Part shown: piece by piece, positions 7,689 to 14,546 of the stretch | Position numbering within the stretch: position 1 is the first letter of the stretch | Layout of the letters: each line of letters opens with the position of its first letter | Source of the DNA: Lachnospiraceae bacterium UBA3645 | GTDB lineage: Bacteria; Bacillota; Clostridia; Lachnospirales; Lachnospiraceae | DNA: 25,545 nucleotides | Direction of reading: 5' to 3' | NCBI GenBank assembly: GCA_002373555.1 | Contig: DFKM01000029.1 | Span: forward strand, 1 to 25,545 | Made by a program: the position numbers and the translations under genes | Notes under the pieces: model-generated | Told to the model about the DNA's origin: nothing | Database searches by the model: none | The model's input: the letters and a program-made list of their open reading frames with translations, nothing else

Positions 7689-8660
7689 ATGGGCTGGGAC
7701 TATCGTTCTTATCTTGGCGATGAAGTATTCCGGGAGCTCAACCGCATGAAGGCATTCCATCCGGAATATATTGAGGAAGAGATGAAAGACCGCACGCCGG
7801 TCGGCTTTCCCAACGAGAAGCTTGTTTTCGCGGCGGCAGATCATAATGCGCGCATGATCAACGAGTACAAGGGAAATCCCATCGGACTTTCCAACCGCAG
7901 AGAATACATCACCAGACTGTTCCGGGAACTGCAGAGCGATGAGGTCGACGGTCTGGAGGGAACCGCGGACGTGATCGAGGATATCATTCTTCTGAACCGT
8001 CTGCAGAAAGCGGCCGGCGGAAAGGATGTCCTGAAAAAGAAGATGCTGATCGGTACGGTGAACCGCGGCGGTCTGAAGGGCTCTTGCTGGGAAATGGATG
8101 ATCTGCCTGCCTGCTATACCGTGGAACGGCTGCAGAAGCTGCATATGGACGGCGTGAAATTCATGATCCGGATCAATCCGGACGACGAGAAGAGCCGTTT
8201 CCAGCTGCGGTATCTGGCCGATGCAGTGAACGAATGTGAAAAGGCCGGTCTGCCCATCTTTATCGAGACGCTCTACTTCAACACGGTCGACGGAAAGCTC
8301 GTCATGCGGACCGATTCCGAAAGCCTGTGCAAGGCGGTCGGCGTAGTGAGCGGGCTTGGCTGCCGCGGTGTCGGCAAATGGCAGGAGGTTCCGCTGAACC
8401 ATGAGTATGCGGTTCCCGTATCGGCTACGACGGGCCCGGTGCTGGTGGTGCCGGACGAGATCGAAAGCGAACCGATGGCGATCCTTGACGAATATACCTG
8501 CCATATCGGGGAGCATGACAATATCCGTGGAACACTTCTGTGCAGAAATATCATGTACGGAGAAAACGATCCGCTTCCGCTCTGTGATGCGATCGCCAGA
8601 GTATGGCATTACGGCATCACGAAGGAGAAAGCATATGAAGAGGCACTGGCACTGGTCTGA
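7689..8660 (+). CDS. Cgl0159-like (beta/alpha)8-barrel protein, aldolase-like
   Basis: The 323-residue protein looks like the Cgl0159 family of (beta/alpha)8-barrel proteins, distant relatives of class I aldolases, best known near inositol-catabolic genes in Corynebacterium. Supporting segments are FPNEKLVFAAADHNARMI (first strand and loop), VDGLEGTADVIEDIILLN, GVKFMIRINPDD with a lysine (in VKF) where class I aldolases often carry a Schiff-base lysine, and AGLPIFIETLYF. No signal peptide or membrane segment is present. The start is the ATG at 7689 behind AAGGAGG at a normal distance; an upstream in-frame start at 7656 would precede that site. Exact reaction unknown. The neighbours suggest sugar-acid or amino-acid-derived carbon metabolism. 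The family call is moderate and from memory. Confidence 0.6.
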   Translation: MGWDYRSYLGDEVFRELNRMKAFHPEYIEEEMKDRTPVGFPNEKLVFAAADHNARMINEYKGNPIGLSNRREYITRLFRELQSDEVDGLEGTADVIEDIILLNRLQKAAGGKDVLKKKMLIGTVNRGGLKGSCWEMDDLPACYTVERLQKLHMDGVKFMIRINPDDEKSRFQLRYLADAVNECEKAGLPIFIETLYFNTVDGKLVMRTDSESLCKAVGVVSGLGCRGVGKWQEVPLNHEYAVPVSATTGPVLVVPDEIESEPMAILDEYTCHIGEHDNIRGTLLCRNIMYGENDPLPLCDAIARVWHYGITKEKAYEEALALV

Positions 8661-8689
8661 ATACGAGTTTTAAAATTCGAACAGACCAG
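8652..8689. other. Large inverted repeat spanning the stop codon of the barrel-protein gene
   Basis: Perfect 8-bp arms CTGGTCTG (8652-8659) and CAGACCAG (8682-8689) enclose a second, near-perfect palindrome, CGAGTTTTAAAATTCG (8664-8679). There is no T tract after it, so it is not a standard terminator. It ends six bases before the -35 box of the GntR gene, so it could be an mRNA 3'-end structure or a regulator site. Confidence 0.5.
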
Positions 8690-8694
8690 AAATC

Positions 8695-8723
8695 TTGCAT
8701 CCCGGTCTTTTCGCGGTTATACT
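8695..8723 (+). promoter_or_regulatory. Predicted promoter of the GntR regulator gene
   Basis: TTGCAT (8695-8700), a 17-base spacer and TATACT (8718-8723) lie about 43 bases before the gene. The ATATATC-N3-GATATAT motif is not present here. Confidence 0.55.
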
Positions 8724-8765
8724 GTATGGACGTAAAGTTTTACCCTATAACAGGAGAAGAGAGAG

Positions 8766-9380
8766 ATGAGAGATAGTGACATAGCCTATGAAAAACTGAA
8801 GATGATGATCGTCACGGCGCAGCTCAAGCCCGGGGAAGCGCTTTCCGAGACCAGCCTGATGGAACAGCTGCAGCTCGGACGCACACCGATCCGGGAGGGA
8901 CTGAACCGGCTGGCGTGGGAGGATTTTATCAAGATCATTCCCAGACAGTGCATTCTGGTCAATGACATTTCGATCCAGGATGTGGAATCCGTCTATCAGA
9001 TGCGCCTTGCACTGGTGCCGCTTGAATCCGAGCTTGCGGTCAAGAACCGTACGGAGGAGGACATCGAGAAGCTGACGGAGGTCTTCGAGCAGATCCGGGA
9101 AGAGCGGGATCCCTATAAGAGAGTCGTGCTGGACCGCAGCTTTCACAGGGTCATTTCCGGCATGACCAGGAACCCGTTCCTGGAGAAGGCCATGAACAAC
9201 TACCAGGATCTCAGTATCCGGCTGCTGTTCTTAAACAAGCTGAATGCATCCTCCGTGGACGATCTGAATTTTGAGGAGCATGAAAGCATCCTGAAGTATA
9301 TTAAGGAAGAAGCCACGGCGGAGCTGGTCACTGTGCAGCGCAGCCATGTCTTGAGCTTCCGGCGGAAATTTATTAATTAA
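8766..9380 (+). CDS. GntR-family transcriptional regulator, FCD (FadR) subfamily
   Basis: This 204-residue DNA-binding regulator has an N-terminal winged helix (about 1-68), including the recognition segment LSETSLMEQLQLGRTPIREGLNRL. An all-helical FCD ligand domain follows (about 75-200). The FCD metal/ligand-binding set D123, H127, H172 and H194 is visible (DRSFH, EHESI, RSHV), indicating binding of a small carboxylic acid through a metal ion. FCD regulators usually repress operons for uptake and breakdown of organic or amino acids, and they bind short palindromes. It sits in the middle of the island and is followed 80 bases later by proC on the same strand, so the two may be co-transcribed. 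It is the best candidate to bind the ATATATC-N3-GATATAT sites, which is inference. Confidence 0.9.
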   Translation: MRDSDIAYEKLKMMIVTAQLKPGEALSETSLMEQLQLGRTPIREGLNRLAWEDFIKIIPRQCILVNDISIQDVESVYQMRLALVPLESELAVKNRTEEDIEKLTEVFEQIREERDPYKRVVLDRSFHRVISGMTRNPFLEKAMNNYQDLSIRLLFLNKLNASSVDDLNFEEHESILKYIKEEATAELVTVQRSHVLSFRRKFIN

Positions 9381-9460
9381 GCTGTCCTCGCTGACCGCCG
9401 CGGTATCTGCGGAATCAGTGAGACCGGCTCTGACAACAAAAAAGAAAGGACTTACTGATC

Positions 9461-10291
9461 ATGAAAAAAATCGCATTTATCGGCGGCGGCGTCATGGGAA
9501 CGGCGCTTTCCACTTCGGCCTGCAAGGGCATTGACCCGCAGGAAGTCATCGTGATGGATATCGTGAAAGAGAAGGCGCAGAAGCTGGCTGCAGAACTCGG
9601 CTGCGTTTATGTCGACACCAATGATGAGGCGGTCGAGGGCGCAGAATACCTTCTGTTCGCAGTCAAGCCGCAGTTCTTAAAGGGCGTTCTGGACGGTGTG
9701 AAGCCGACATTTGAAGCATGCCGCGACAGAGGAGAGAAGAAGGTCATCATCTCCATCGCTGCCGGCGTGGAAGTGCAGACCTATTATGATGTCCTGGGGC
9801 TTACCACGGATGAGCTGAGCGTGATCCGTATCCTGCCGAACACCGCCTGCCTGATCGGAAAAGGCTTTACCATCATCGAGCAGCGTGATACCTATACGAA
9901 GGAGCAGGAGGACGAGTTCAAATATATCCTCAGAGAGTCCGGTGGTTTTGAGAGCCTGCCGCCCAACATGTTCACAGCCGGCTGCATCCTGACATCGACT
10001 TCCCCCAGCATCATCGCCATGTTCGCGAATTCCCTGGCGGATGGTGCGGTATACAACGGACTGCTTCGTCCGCAGGCCAGAAAGCTCGCGCTGGAAGGCA
10101 TCAACTGTGCGATCCAGCTGTTCCTGTCGAATGACAAGCATCTGGAACAGTACAAGGATGAAGTCTGTTCCCCCGGGGGCCCCGCGATGTATGCCGTCAA
10201 GGAGCTGGAGGACCGCGGTTTCCGCTCCAGCGTGATCAACGCCGTGAAGGTTGCTTATGAGCGCTTTGATACGATCGGAAAGATCAAATAA
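9461..10291 (+). CDS. proC: Pyrroline-5-carboxylate reductase family protein
   Basis: P5C reductase reduces delta-1-pyrroline-5-carboxylate to proline with NAD(P)H in the cytoplasm. The 276-residue protein has the N-terminal dinucleotide fold (IAFIGGGVMGTAL, residues 4-16), FAVKPQ and RILPNTACLIGKG. It also has the family signature near the C-terminus (SPGGPAMYAVKELEDRGF, then RSSVINAV), in which the more usual SPGGTT is SPGGPA. The ribosome binding site AAAGGA is before the ATG. A rho-independent terminator follows at 10331. It lies behind the GntR gene in an accessory island rather than with proA/proB. It may therefore be a catabolic paralogue acting on another cyclic imine. Family certain, substrate less so. 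Confidence 0.85.
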   Translation: MKKIAFIGGGVMGTALSTSACKGIDPQEVIVMDIVKEKAQKLAAELGCVYVDTNDEAVEGAEYLLFAVKPQFLKGVLDGVKPTFEACRDRGEKKVIISIAAGVEVQTYYDVLGLTTDELSVIRILPNTACLIGKGFTIIEQRDTYTKEQEDEFKYILRESGGFESLPPNMFTAGCILTSTSPSIIAMFANSLADGAVYNGLLRPQARKLALEGINCAIQLFLSNDKHLEQYKDEVCSPGGPAMYAVKELEDRGFRSSVINAVKVAYERFDTIGKIK

Positions 10292-10330
10292 TAGCGATAC
10301 AATATAACGAAATACGCAGGCAATATCAAA

Positions 10331-10369
10331 AGAACAGCCGGAAACGTCTTTTCCGGCTGTTCTTTTTGT
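10331..10369 (+). terminator. Rho-independent terminator after proC
   Basis: A perfect 14-bp stem (10331-10344 with 10350-10363, core AACAGCCGGAAA) has a 5-base loop and is followed by TTTTGTTGTTG. It separates the GntR-proC unit from the dehydrogenase-TRAP operon. Confidence 0.9.
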
Positions 10370-10394
10370 TGTTGCAAAACAGAAAATGCATTCG

Positions 10395-10404
10395 TGATAT
10401 ATCA
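10395..10404. promoter_or_regulatory. TGATATATCA palindrome upstream of the dehydrogenase-TRAP promoter
   Basis: This perfect 10-base palindrome uses the same half-site letters as the operator at 10603. It lies about 170 bases upstream of the promoter in a 413-base non-coding gap. A further GATATATC occurs at 10640-10647 in the leader. These could be auxiliary regulator sites. Confidence 0.3.
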
Positions 10405-10565
10405 GAATTCAGAAGAACACCCATATCTTTGAAAAATTTTTTAATGTTTGTAGGGAACACTCTGCCGTGGCAGCGTGCAAAAGCACGGATTTTCATTAAA
10501 ACAGCGCGTTTTTCGGCAGCCGGAAGAATTTCTGTTCAGATTTGATAAAAATCAAACAAAAAATG

Positions 10566-10594
10566 TTGCGGAATGGTGCAAAATGTGATAAAAT
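10566..10594 (+). promoter_or_regulatory. Predicted promoter of the dehydrogenase-TRAP operon
   Basis: TTGCGG (10566-10571) and TAAAAT (10589-10594) are 17 bases apart, within the A+T-rich 3' half of the 10292-10704 gap. That gap holds the proC terminator, this promoter, palindromes and no credible small gene. The expected start is near 10601, giving a leader of about 100 bases. Confidence 0.5.
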
Positions 10595-10602
10595 AATGTC
10601 AG

Positions 10603-10619
10603 ATATATCAGTGATATAT
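10603..10619. promoter_or_regulatory. Operator-like palindrome ATATATC-N3-GATATAT, site 2 (perfect)
   Basis: ATATATCAGTGATATAT is a perfect palindrome of two 8-base halves around one central base. It begins about nine bases after the predicted -10 box, right at the expected start of transcription, as a repressor site would. The site at 17175 has the same centre and differs at one position. Confidence 0.6.
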
Positions 10620-10704
10620 GAGAAGTATACAAGTGACGAGATATATCGTATATTCACACTGGTATCTCATACAAACATTTTCATATAAGAAAGGAAAGAT
10701 GGCT

Positions 10705-11784
10705 ATGAGCGAAAAAATGAGATTCGGCATTATCGGCGGCGGTATGGCAGGTCCCCTGCATCTGGGAGCGATTGCGCACATGGATGATGCTGAAGTCGTG
10801 GCGTTCTGCGACGTAGTGGAGGATGTTTGCAAAAAAGTTTGTGAAGAGTATGGAATCAAAGACTATTATACGGATTATCACGATCTGCTTGCGAGAGACG
10901 ATGTCGATGCTGTCTGCATCGTGACGCCGCCGTTCCTGCATGAGCAGATGGTCGTGGATGCTGCAAAGGCAGGCAAGCATGTCATGTGCGAAAAGCCGAT
11001 CTCCGTGGACTGCAATGCCGCGGACAGAATGATTGCCGCATGTGAGAAATACGGTGTGAAATTCGGTGTCATCTTTATGTATCGTTTCATGCCGGAAGCC
11101 GTGATGATCAAAAAGGCCATTGACGAAGGCCGTCTCGGAAAGCTTCTTTCCGTTGACTGCTCCGGCAAGTGCTTCCGCTCCGATGAATATTATGCCTCCG
11201 GCGCCTGGAGAGGCACCTGGAAGGGCGAGGGCGGCGGCTCTCTGATCAGCCAGACCGTGCATTTCATCGATCTGATGCTGTTCCTGGTCGGCGATGTAGA
11301 GCGTCTGTACGGCAATTATATGACCACGCTGCATCCCGATATCGAAGTTGACGATGTTGCCAATGCCGTGTTCAAGCTGAAGAACGGCGCCCTCGGCAGC
11401 TGCATCAGCTCCTCCGCGGTACGTCCCGGCTATCCGAGACACATCGAGATCCACGGTGAGAAGGGCACCATCAAGATCGTGGAAGAGAAGATCGTGGAAT
11501 GGAAGGTCGAAGGCGACAATGAGGCGGATTATCTGACCGGAGAAAAGGAAGATTCCGGCGATACCGCTTCCGGCGCAGGCTATACCGCATGGCAGCTGCA
11601 CAAAGAGCAACTGGAAGACTTCATCCAGGCCATTAAAGAAGACAGAGCACCCGCTGTCGACGGAAGAGAAGGACGCAGAACCCTGGAGTTCATCCGTGCG
11701 ATCTATCAGTCTTCCGATCTGCATCAGGAAGTCACCTTCCCGATCAAGGACGATGAGAAATACGGCGTAAAGACCGCCTGGTAA
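10705..11784 (+). CDS. Gfo/Idh/MocA-family NAD(P)-dependent oxidoreductase
   Basis: This 359-residue dehydrogenase of the Gfo/Idh/MocA family acts on sugars, inositols or related hydroxy compounds. The N-terminal Rossmann domain shows FGIIGGGMAGPLH (7-19) and D36 in AFCDV. The catalytic-lysine motif is CEKPIS (95-100). The C-terminal substrate domain has GGGSLISQTVHFIDLMLFL, whose His is at the usual catalytic position. The ATG at 10705 is chosen over 10699 because the AAAGGA site is better spaced from it; a longer frame reaching 10618 would run through the operator. It opens the operon with the unknown protein and the TRAP genes. The true substrate cannot be read from sequence. Confidence 0.85.
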   Translation: MSEKMRFGIIGGGMAGPLHLGAIAHMDDAEVVAFCDVVEDVCKKVCEEYGIKDYYTDYHDLLARDDVDAVCIVTPPFLHEQMVVDAAKAGKHVMCEKPISVDCNAADRMIAACEKYGVKFGVIFMYRFMPEAVMIKKAIDEGRLGKLLSVDCSGKCFRSDEYYASGAWRGTWKGEGGGSLISQTVHFIDLMLFLVGDVERLYGNYMTTLHPDIEVDDVANAVFKLKNGALGSCISSSAVRPGYPRHIEIHGEKGTIKIVEEKIVEWKVEGDNEADYLTGEKEDSGDTASGAGYTAWQLHKEQLEDFIQAIKEDRAPAVDGREGRRTLEFIRAIYQSSDLHQEVTFPIKDDEKYGVKTAW

Positions 11785-11795
11785 GAACCGCAACA

Positions 11796-11821
11796 CGGGA
11801 GACCGGATCCGCGGTCTCCCG
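11796..11821 (+). other. Intergenic hairpin between dehydrogenase and unknown gene
   Basis: A perfect 9-bp stem (CGGGAGACC 11796-11804 with GGTCTCCCG 11813-11821) has an 8-base loop containing GGATCC. There is no T tract, so it more likely sets mRNA processing or partial read-through than full termination. Confidence 0.6.
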
Positions 11822-11861
11822 GAAATCATACCATCATGAAAAGCAAAGGAGAGTAAACACC

Positions 11862-12584
11862 ATGCCGATGGAAAAAAGAATGTACACAAAAGAACTCGAA
11901 AGAGTCCGCAACATTGATGCGATCCGTCCCATTGATGAACTGAAGGATGCGATCGAAAAGGGTGATAAGGAAAGAGCCCTTGCCGCATACGAAGTAGTAT
12001 GTGCGAAGAAGCAGGCATTCCATCATTTCGGCGTCCGCTGGGTCAACCAGACACTGAAGAACTTCAAGAAGTATGCTCCCGATGAAGCGATCTTCGAGTG
12101 GGGCGAGGACTATGCGCTGTGGTGCTATCCCCCCTGTCTCCAGGGCTGGATCGAGGACTTCAAGGCCGGCAAGGCGACCTACAAGGATTTCCCGATGGAT
12201 GAGTTCCTGACGAACCGTGCCGTTCTGTGGGCTGGTCTGCATGACAATGAGGATCAGATCTGGGAAGAGGATGAGGAGAAGATCACCTTTACGCTGAAGC
12301 GCTGCAACTCCGGCGGATGGCTGACCACCGAGTGCACCGATCCCGTTGTTACGCTGGACGGTCCCGACCATCGCTGCTACGACCGTGAAGGCTTCCAGTG
12401 CTACTGCCTGAACTGCACCACGATGTGGGAGTTCGGATGGTACAAGTGGTTCGGATGGCCGCTGTTCATCATGGATGTTCCGAAGGTCGGCGGAGACGGC
12501 AAGTGCGTTATGGTGATGTACAAAGATCCCAAGGATATCCCGGATTCCTATTATGAGAGAACAGGTCTGGAGAGAAAGATCTGA
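11862..12584 (+). CDS. Unrecognised Cys-rich cytoplasmic protein in the TRAP operon
   Basis: I do not recognise this 240-residue protein. It has no signal peptide or membrane segment. The N-terminal third is helical and charged. The rest is rich in Trp, Tyr and Cys, with ten cysteines (47, 88, 92, 148, 158, 172, 180, 182, 185, 215). These include a C-x-C-x-x-C cluster (CYCLNC, 180-185) and a YPPC motif (89-92), which could bind a metal or form an active-site thiol. A loose resemblance in the order RC...C...C-x-C-x-x-C to the L-2-amino-thiazoline-4-carboxylate hydrolase group is a weak guess only. The ATG follows AAAGGAGAG. It lies between a dehydrogenase and a TRAP transporter with hairpins on both sides, so it is probably an enzyme of the same pathway. 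Confidence 0.7.
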   Translation: MPMEKRMYTKELERVRNIDAIRPIDELKDAIEKGDKERALAAYEVVCAKKQAFHHFGVRWVNQTLKNFKKYAPDEAIFEWGEDYALWCYPPCLQGWIEDFKAGKATYKDFPMDEFLTNRAVLWAGLHDNEDQIWEEDEEKITFTLKRCNSGGWLTTECTDPVVTLDGPDHRCYDREGFQCYCLNCTTMWEFGWYKWFGWPLFIMDVPKVGGDGKCVMVMYKDPKDIPDSYYERTGLERKI

Positions 12585-12595
12585 CAGAAGCTTCG

Positions 12596-12655
12596 CGGGA
12601 TGATCCGCATCCCGTAAAACAGGAGGCGGTCCGGTGCCGTCCGGTGCCGGACCGC
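12596..12655 (+). other. Two tandem intergenic hairpins before the TRAP permease genes
   Basis: The first hairpin has a 6-bp stem (CGGGAT 12596-12601 with ATCCCG 12609-12614). The second has a 9-bp G+C stem (GCGGTCCGG 12626-12634 with CCGGACCGC 12647-12655) and a 12-base loop. Neither has a T tract. They fill the 96-base gap and probably mark an mRNA processing or stability boundary. Confidence 0.55.
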
Positions 12656-12680
12656 AGCAGGAAACCAGGGAGGGAATGGA

Positions 12681-13181
12681 ATGGCTATCATTAAAGTAAT
12701 CCGAAAGATCAATGATCTGGCAGTCATTATCGTGATCATGCTGCTGTCATTGTTCGTGATCATGCAGGTTTTTGCAAGATATGTGTTTAACCATCCGCTG
12801 ATGTGGTCCGAAGAAATATGCCGTTATCTTCAGATCTGGATGGTCATGCTTGGCGGCGCAGTGGTCATGAGGAAAGGCGGTCATCTGGCAATTGATATCG
12901 TTACAGCCATGCTGCCGAAGAAAGCCAAATGGTGTACCGATCTGATTGCCCTGGTCGCGACCCTCGTATTCTTTGCCATCGTATTTTATTTCGGGATTCA
13001 GGTTGCCCAGAATGCAGGCAGACAGACATCCCCGGCCGTCCGGCTTCCGATGGTCTATGTGTATTCCGCGCTTCCTGTCGGCGGCGCACTGATCCTGATG
13101 GAGACCATCATCCGGTTCATCCGGTTCCTGCGTACAGGGAATCCGAATGATCCTGCAGAAGAAAAAGGAGAGGAGGTCTGA
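12681..13181 (+). CDS. TRAP transporter small permease (DctQ-type)
   Basis: This is the small membrane subunit of a TRAP transporter, which drives uptake of carboxylated solutes with the Na+ gradient. The 166-residue protein has four hydrophobic segments (about 12-34, 49-66, 88-110 and 128-146). It carries the DctQ-type motif RYVFNHPLMWSEEICRYLQIW, followed by the loop with GGH in RKGGHLAIDI. The ATG follows AGGGAGGGAATGGA. The stop lies three bases before the start of the large permease, so the two are co-translated. The pair forms the membrane part that docks with the binding lipoprotein encoded at 14547. Confidence 0.9.
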   Translation: MAIIKVIRKINDLAVIIVIMLLSLFVIMQVFARYVFNHPLMWSEEICRYLQIWMVMLGGAVVMRKGGHLAIDIVTAMLPKKAKWCTDLIALVATLVFFAIVFYFGIQVAQNAGRQTSPAVRLPMVYVYSALPVGGALILMETIIRFIRFLRTGNPNDPAEEKGEEV

Positions 13182-13184
13182 TCC

Positions 13185-14465
13185 ATGATAGCTATTTTGT
13201 TCGGAAGTATTCTTTTTCTGTTCATCATCGGCGCGCCGATCGCGGTCGGGCTTGGAATGGGAACGACCCTCTCTATCATCATAGACGGAAATTTCCCGCT
13301 CGTGCTGATCCCGCAGCGTATGTTCACCGGCCTGGATTCCTGGCCCATCATGGCGATCCCGCTTTTCATGATCGCAGGCAACCTGATGGATGAAGGCGGA
13401 CTGTCCAAGAGGATCATCGACTTCGCCCAGGCGTGGGTAGGATGGATCAAGGGAAGTCTCGCCATGGTCTGTGTTCTGGGATCAATGGTCTTCGCCGGCA
13501 TTTCCGGTTCTTCGACAGCCGATACCGCTGCTGTCGGTTCCATCCTGATGCCGCTGATGCGCGACAAGGGTTATGATATGCGTTTTGCGACCGTGCTGCA
13601 GGCCGGTGCGGGCGCGATCGGCCCGATCATCCCGCCCAGCATCCTGATGGTCCTGATCGGATATTCCACCAATACATCCGTAGGACAATTATTCCTGGCA
13701 GGATTTATTCCCGGCGTTATCGTGGGACTTTGCCTGATGGTTTACTCTTATATTCACGCATCCAGACGAGGAGAAGCTTATGCGGCGACCACAAAGTTCA
13801 ACTTCAAGGTAGCCCTGAAGCAGACCTGGTCGGCGCTGCCCGGCATCGGTCTTCCGTTCCTGATCATCTTCGGTATCGTGGGCGGCGTTTTCACCGCGAC
13901 CGAGGGTGCCGGCGTAGCCGTTCTGTATGCGCTGATCGTATCCCTGTTCATTTATCGCGAGATCACCATAAAGGATCTTCCGAGACTGTTCCTGAAGTCG
14001 GCTGAAAGCGCCTCGATGATCATCATCATCACATCTGCTGCCTACATTTTCTCCTGGTTCATTACCGCGAAGCAGATCCCGGCACTGATCACCGCTTTCA
14101 TGACGGCACATGTACACAGTAAATTTGTTTTCCTTATCTTCCTGAATATCGTACTGTTTATCGTCGGTATGTTCATGGAGAGCTTTACGGCCATCATTGT
14201 TCTGATGCCGATCTTCTTCCCGGTTGCGACGGCATTCGGCATCGATCCGGTTCATTTCGGCGCGATCGTCTGCGTCAACCTGGCGATCGGATATGTCACA
14301 CCGCCGTACGGCGCGACGCTGTTCGTTTCCTGCGGACTGACCGGAAAGACGATCAAGGAAGTCGTTCCTTTCTGCCTGCCGGTCATCGGCTTCATGCTGA
14401 TCGCACTGCTGTTCACGACGTATCTGCCGCAGGCGTATCTGTGGCTGCCGGCACTGGCTAAGTAA
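13185..14465 (+). CDS. TRAP transporter large permease (DctM-type)
   Basis: This is the large membrane subunit of the TRAP transporter, the ion-coupled translocation channel. It is 426 residues long, normal for DctM, with about a dozen hydrophobic segments. Typical features are PLFMIAGNLMDEGGLSKRI, FAGISGSSTADTAAVGSILMPLM and GAIGPIIPPSILMVLIG in the first half. The second half has the related segments FTATEGAGVAVLYALI and INLAIGYVTPPYG-like sequence (VNLAIGYVTPPYGATLF). The start ATG is preceded by GGAGAGGAGG within the end of the small-permease gene. An intergenic hairpin separates it from the binding-protein gene. Confidence 0.95.
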   Translation: MIAILFGSILFLFIIGAPIAVGLGMGTTLSIIIDGNFPLVLIPQRMFTGLDSWPIMAIPLFMIAGNLMDEGGLSKRIIDFAQAWVGWIKGSLAMVCVLGSMVFAGISGSSTADTAAVGSILMPLMRDKGYDMRFATVLQAGAGAIGPIIPPSILMVLIGYSTNTSVGQLFLAGFIPGVIVGLCLMVYSYIHASRRGEAYAATTKFNFKVALKQTWSALPGIGLPFLIIFGIVGGVFTATEGAGVAVLYALIVSLFIYREITIKDLPRLFLKSAESASMIIIITSAAYIFSWFITAKQIPALITAFMTAHVHSKFVFLIFLNIVLFIVGMFMESFTAIIVLMPIFFPVATAFGIDPVHFGAIVCVNLAIGYVTPPYGATLFVSCGLTGKTIKEVVPFCLPVIGFMLIALLFTTYLPQAYLWLPALAK

Positions 14466-14476
14466 ATGGGGATCAC

Positions 14477-14506
14477 AGCCGGCCCCGTAAAGGAGGCGGG
14501 CCGGTT
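14477..14506 (+). other. Intergenic hairpin between large permease and binding protein
   Basis: The arms CCGGCCC (14479-14485) and GGGCCGG (14498-14504) can be extended by two outer pairs. There is no T tract. Such a stem in front of a binding-protein gene fits differential mRNA stability, because the binding protein is usually needed in excess. Confidence 0.5.
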
Positions 14507-14546
14507 CTGATAAAACAATTCATAAGATCTAAAGGAGGGATCAATT

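Noticed and set aside
8836..9400. Copy of the ATATATC-N3-GATATAT motif near gntR or proC
   Set aside because: I looked upstream of both genes and found no match of useful quality.
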